Below, in pieces: positions 61,378 to 64,000 of a stretch of 64,000 nt of DNA. Made by a program: the position numbers and the translations under genes. Numbering within the stretch: position 1 is the stretch's first letter; each line of letters starts with the position of its first letter. Under the pieces are notes generated by a model. The model did no database searches. It had not been told where the DNA came from and worked only from the letters and a program-made list of their open reading frames with translations. The stretch is from Actinocorallia herbida (lineage in GTDB: Bacteria; Actinomycetota; Actinomycetes; Streptosporangiales; Streptosporangiaceae): assembly GCF_003751225.1 (NCBI RefSeq), contig NZ_RJKE01000001.1, positions 3,844,001-3,908,000 on the forward strand. The letters are read 5' to 3'.

Positions 61378-61538
61378 GCGGTCTCCTCGGCCACGGGGCT
61401 GAGGCCGATCTGGCCCTGCGCCTGTCGGCGCACCTTGTCGACCAGCTCGTACACCTGCGCGTACGGGAGCTGGCCGAGCGCGTCGAGGACGAGGTTCGTC
61501 TCCGGGATCGACAGGGTCAGGGTGATCTGCTGCTGCAT
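61374..61538 (-). CDS. 54-residue phage-like small protein
   Basis: A short gene between the two large ones: MQQQITLTLSIPETNLVLDA, LGQLPYAQVYELVDKVRRQ, then a Gln-rich tail. The T-L-T-L-x-x-x-E-T-N-L-[IV]-L-x-A-L-G-x-L-P pattern is known from small proteins encoded near tail genes of phages and cyanobacterial phage-like elements. It has GTGAGGAT upstream of its ATG, nine bases after the preceding stop, and overlaps the LamG start as GTGA, so it is clearly translated. It could be a subunit-joining or chaperone-like protein. Confidence 0.75.
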   Translation of the reverse strand: MQQQITLTLSIPETNLVLDALGQLPYAQVYELVDKVRRQAQGQIGLSPVAEETA

Positions 61539-61546
61539 CGGGATCC

Positions 61547-64000
61547 TCACTCGGTGACGGGGTCGAGGGTCAGCCAGCCCTCGCGCAGGGTGGGTTCGGC
61601 GGGGAAGTCGGCGGTGGGCGGGCCCCCGGTGACCTTGTGGGCGCTCCAGCCGGACCGTTCGCGCTCCCGCCACGTCCAGGTGCGGCCCGGCTCGGCGGGC
61701 ACCGGGAGCGCGGCGGTCCCCGGACCGTCGTCCAGCACCGGCGCGACGAAGTGGACGGGCCGGAGACCGGCCAGCACGTCCCGGTAGTGCGCGGCGGGTA
61801 TCCGCAGCGCCTTGACCGGCAGGACCCCGCTGGTGAGGTGGACGGGCGCGCGCGGATCGACCAGCATCGTCAGCCGCCGGGGCGGCAGGCCGGGCGCGGT
61901 CTCCAGGAGCGGCGCCTCGTCCGCGAGCCGGATCTCGCCCAGTCCGGGAGCGTGCTCGGGATCCTCCGCCCAGTAGGCGACGAGGCCGTCGTCCAGCCGG
62001 GCCGCGGAACCCACCCGGACGGGGAAGCGGACGAGCGGGAATCCCGTCGTCTCCCGTTCGGCACGCCGCAGGTCCTGGCGGAAGACGTTCCAGTCCTGGT
62101 GCACCGCGGGCAGGCCCATGAGCTGGAGGTCGAGCTCGGCCCTGACCACGGCGAGCGCGGTCGCCGTCAGCGGGCCCTGGAGGTAGTCGGCGGGCTCCAC
62201 TCCGGCGAGCAGCGCGTCGAGGTCGCCGAGCAGCACGCCGAGCCGTTCGCGGCCCGCGTCGCGGAGGGCGGCGGCGACGGCCCGCAGCCGGGGGTGGGCG
62301 ATGGCGTCCGCGGTCGGGGTGTCTCCCCCCGGCGCGGGCAGCCACGGGGCGGGCCCGGGTCCCGGCGCGGCCACGAGGGAGCCGAGCGGGGTGCCGTCGG
62401 CGGCGAAGAAGGCGAGGGCGTCGTCGAGGCCGTCGGGCATGACCCAGCCGCAGACCGGCGAGGTGGTCGGGACGTCGTTCATCTCGCGCAGGTCGTGGTC
62501 GGCGTCGAGCCAGCGGAAGGCGAGCCGGGCGGGCTGGGCCAGCCGGGGCGGGAGCGCCGCCCAGCCGGGCCGGTCCGGGACGCGCAGCCGGGTGGACGTG
62601 GTGATCTGCTCGGTGTCGACCTCGTGCGGGATGCCGAAGTTGTCGATGATCCGCAGCCGTCGGATCCGCAGTGCGCCCGTCCGGATCGGGGTGAAGTCGC
62701 CGAGCGGGTGCGGGGCGTGCAGGGCGTCCGGCCCGACCGCCTCGGCGACGGCCGCGGCGAAGCGCCGGTGGTCGGGGAAACCGAGCGGGTCGGCGACGGG
62801 CAGCTGGCGGGTGAGGCGGCGCATGAGCAGGGCGTCGTTGAAGCCGCCGAGCACCTGGGCGAGGTTGTCGTGCTCGTGCTCGCTCAGGTGGGCGTGGATC
62901 GCGACGAGGGTGCGCAGCCGACGGTCTGGGCCGTGCGCGGCGTACCAGTCGAGGACCGCGCCGGGGGATCTCAGGAACTCCTCGGGCGCCGTCGCAGCGC
63001 CGGTCGCCTCGGTGTAGGGGGCGAGGATCGTGCCCGAGAGGTAGCGCAGCACCCGGGCGGACAGGACGGGCCGCGGGCCGGGTGACAGCACGGTCGAGCC
63101 GGAGTAGACGTTCGCCGCCTTGACGGGCGTGCCGTGTCCAGGGCGGACGTGCAGGTCGACGTCGCCGAGGGTGTGGTTCGCGGTGAGGTAGGCCGGGTCG
63201 TAGTCGCGCAGGCCGCCGTCGAGGTTGCCGCCCGGCCCGACCGGGAAGAACTCGGCCTCCCACTCCAGCAGCACCGGATGCCAGGGAGCGTGCGTCCAGA
63301 CGGTGTCGCGGGGACTGGGGGCGGCGACCGGGTGCCGGAGCAGCGTGAGGTTCGTGAAGTCGTCCACCCGTGCGGTCCGGCAGGCCAGGAGCCCGTCGGG
63401 CCGGTCCGCGCCGTCCCGGCCGTGCCGGTCGCTGGGGGTGGCGGCATCGCCGGTGAGCAGGACGACGGGTTCCGCCGGCACGTGGTGGCCGGGCGCGGGG
63501 ACCCGCGCCAGGACGAACTCGGCGGCGACGGGGCGGGCCTCGGCCGCGTTGACCACGGAGAGCGCGGCGAGCAGCGCGGCGCGGGCGGCGGCGAGCGCTC
63601 CGGCGAGCGTGCCGGGGGCGGCCTCGGGGCCTCGGCCCGTCCGTGCCGCTCGGTCGGCGAGTGACGCGATCTCGCGCTCCAGGAAGAAGCGGACCTCGTC
63701 GGGGTCGGGGTAGGAGTCGCGGGCGGTGTCGGGCGGGTAGGCGCAGAGCTGGTATCTGTGCCAGTCCATGAACAGCCGCTCGCGCCGTGACCGCAGCTCC
63801 TGTCCGGCCCGGTCGTAGGCCTCCTGGGCGGCGTTGAGCCCGTCGAGCAGGTCGCCGATCGCGTGCGGGAGCCGGAGCGCCTCGCGGCGCTGGCGCACCG
63901 CGGGCTCGGCGGGCCCGTCCGCGCGCCGCACCGTCCACAGCGTGCCCGAGGGGACGGCGCGGAAGCCCGCGGCGTGCCGCGCCGCGGCGAGGGCCGGCCC
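61547..64000 (-). CDS. Large cluster protein, 5' end beyond window
   Basis: At least 817 residues; the start lies beyond the right edge, since the frame stays open to base 64000. It has helical segments (LNAAQEAYDRAGQELRSRRE, SRRERLFMDWHRYQLCAYPP), DPAYLTANHTLGDVDLH, HAHLSEHEHDNLAQVLGGFN, DALLMRRLTRQLPVADPLGF, RIIDNFGIPHEV and MPDGLDDALAFFAADGTPLG. These look like an assembly or scaffold protein; I recognise no family and no catalytic motif. It is the first visible gene of the operon. Confidence 0.8.
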   Translation of the reverse strand, partial: GPALAAARHAAGFRAVPSGTLWTVRRADGPAEPAVRQRREALRLPHAIGDLLDGLNAAQEAYDRAGQELRSRRERLFMDWHRYQLCAYPPDTARDSYPDPDEVRFFLEREIASLADRAARTGRGPEAAPGTLAGALAAARAALLAALSVVNAAEARPVAAEFVLARVPAPGHHVPAEPVVLLTGDAATPSDRHGRDGADRPDGLLACRTARVDDFTNLTLLRHPVAAPSPRDTVWTHAPWHPVLLEWEAEFFPVGPGGNLDGGLRDYDPAYLTANHTLGDVDLHVRPGHGTPVKAANVYSGSTVLSPGPRPVLSARVLRYLSGTILAPYTEATGAATAPEEFLRSPGAVLDWYAAHGPDRRLRTLVAIHAHLSEHEHDNLAQVLGGFNDALLMRRLTRQLPVADPLGFPDHRRFAAAVAEAVGPDALHAPHPLGDFTPIRTGALRIRRLRIIDNFGIPHEVDTEQITTSTRLRVPDRPGWAALPPRLAQPARLAFRWLDADHDLREMNDVPTTSPVCGWVMPDGLDDALAFFAADGTPLGSLVAAPGPGPAPWLPAPGGDTPTADAIAHPRLRAVAAALRDAGRERLGVLLGDLDALLAGVEPADYLQGPLTATALAVVRAELDLQLMGLPAVHQDWNVFRQDLRRAERETTGFPLVRFPVRVGSAARLDDGLVAYWAEDPEHAPGLGEIRLADEAPLLETAPGLPPRRLTMLVDPRAPVHLTSGVLPVKALRIPAAHYRDVLAGLRPVHFVAPVLDDGPGTAALPVPAEPGRTWTWRERERSGWSAHKVTGGPPTADFPAEPTLREGWLTLDPVTE

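Noticed and set aside
53801-61557. Plus-strand open frames of 898 and 1164 codons
   Set aside because: Both are antisense to the cluster and rich in Gly/Arg/Val; long antisense frames arise often in very GC-rich DNA.
61539-63938. An 800-codon frame continuous with the 54-residue gene
   Set aside because: Only the last 54 codons look like protein. The remainder is a shadow frame of the large truncated gene.
51868-64000. Ordinary prophage
   Set aside because: No capsid, portal, terminase, holin, integrase or attachment repeat is visible, although the region beyond 64000 could change this.
1-64000. tRNA, rRNA, riboswitch or CRISPR array
   Set aside because: I found no cloverleaf-like segment, rRNA-like block, known aptamer core or regularly spaced direct repeats.

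Overview
The window is very GC-rich DNA with strong G/C third-position bias, GTG/TTG starts, TANNNT -10 boxes next to leaderless starts, LAL-type LuxR, TetR and Lrp regulators, and many alpha/beta-hydrolases. This fits a chromosome arm of a mycelial actinomycete (Streptosporangiales/Actinomadura-like is my guess; no marker gene fixes the genus). I see no tRNA, rRNA, CRISPR array, integrase or intact transposase.

Layout. 1-3762 (minus): a DUF2235 phospholipase-like hydrolase followed by a catalase-like/haem-peroxidase fusion that runs off the left edge, a possible lipid-oxidation pair. 3960-9278 (plus): an M43 zinc protease, a lipocalin-like protein, a trypsin-NUC endonuclease fusion and two membrane proteins, a tightly packed unit of unknown purpose. 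9405-17615: an Lrp regulator divergent from a seven-gene catabolic operon (TIM-barrel isomerase, 2-oxoglutarate oxygenase, NCS1 permease, SDR, aldo/keto reductase, allantoinase-like deacetylase, agmatinase-type ureohydrolase). 17643-18217: a decayed membrane-protein gene. 18684-22502: two related esterases around a membrane-anchored methyltransferase. 22553-24192: a DUF4097 protein divergent from a MarR-type regulator that carries an extra HTH. 24346-29979: a BASS transporter, DUF4396 protein behind a CsoR-like palindrome, a hypothetical protein, a TetR/FAD-monooxygenase pair with two clear operators, and RidA. 30369-32891: TetR with two alpha/beta hydrolases. 33100-36642: an aldehyde dehydrogenase, a mosaic aldehyde dehydrogenase pseudogene, a sulfite-oxidase-like Moco domain protein and a shortened MoeA. 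36996-40468: a heterodimeric ABC exporter whose two ATP sites are complementary and asymmetric. 40499-51858: a HTH/methyltransferase/cupin group, an SDR, a SRPBCC protein, a secreted tannase-like esterase, a LAL regulator, a HEAT-repeat protein, a hydrolase and a small membrane protein.

51868-64000 (minus) is the best candidate for an undescribed system: six translationally coupled genes encoding a large protein truncated by the right edge, a 54-residue phage-like small protein, a LamG protein with a tail-fibre-like C-terminus, a ComEC-like metallo-beta-lactamase, a 1446-residue DUF6603-type protein and a 591-residue protein of unknown family. None of these is a capsid, terminase or integrase, so it is not an ordinary prophage. 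Their stop/start overlaps argue for stoichiometric co-production of one assembly or pathway.

Convergent genes and operon ends are marked by several long perfect hairpins, listed as terminators. Starts were chosen from Shine-Dalgarno spacing, overlaps, homologous N-termini, or a leaderless -10 context, as stated in each entry.
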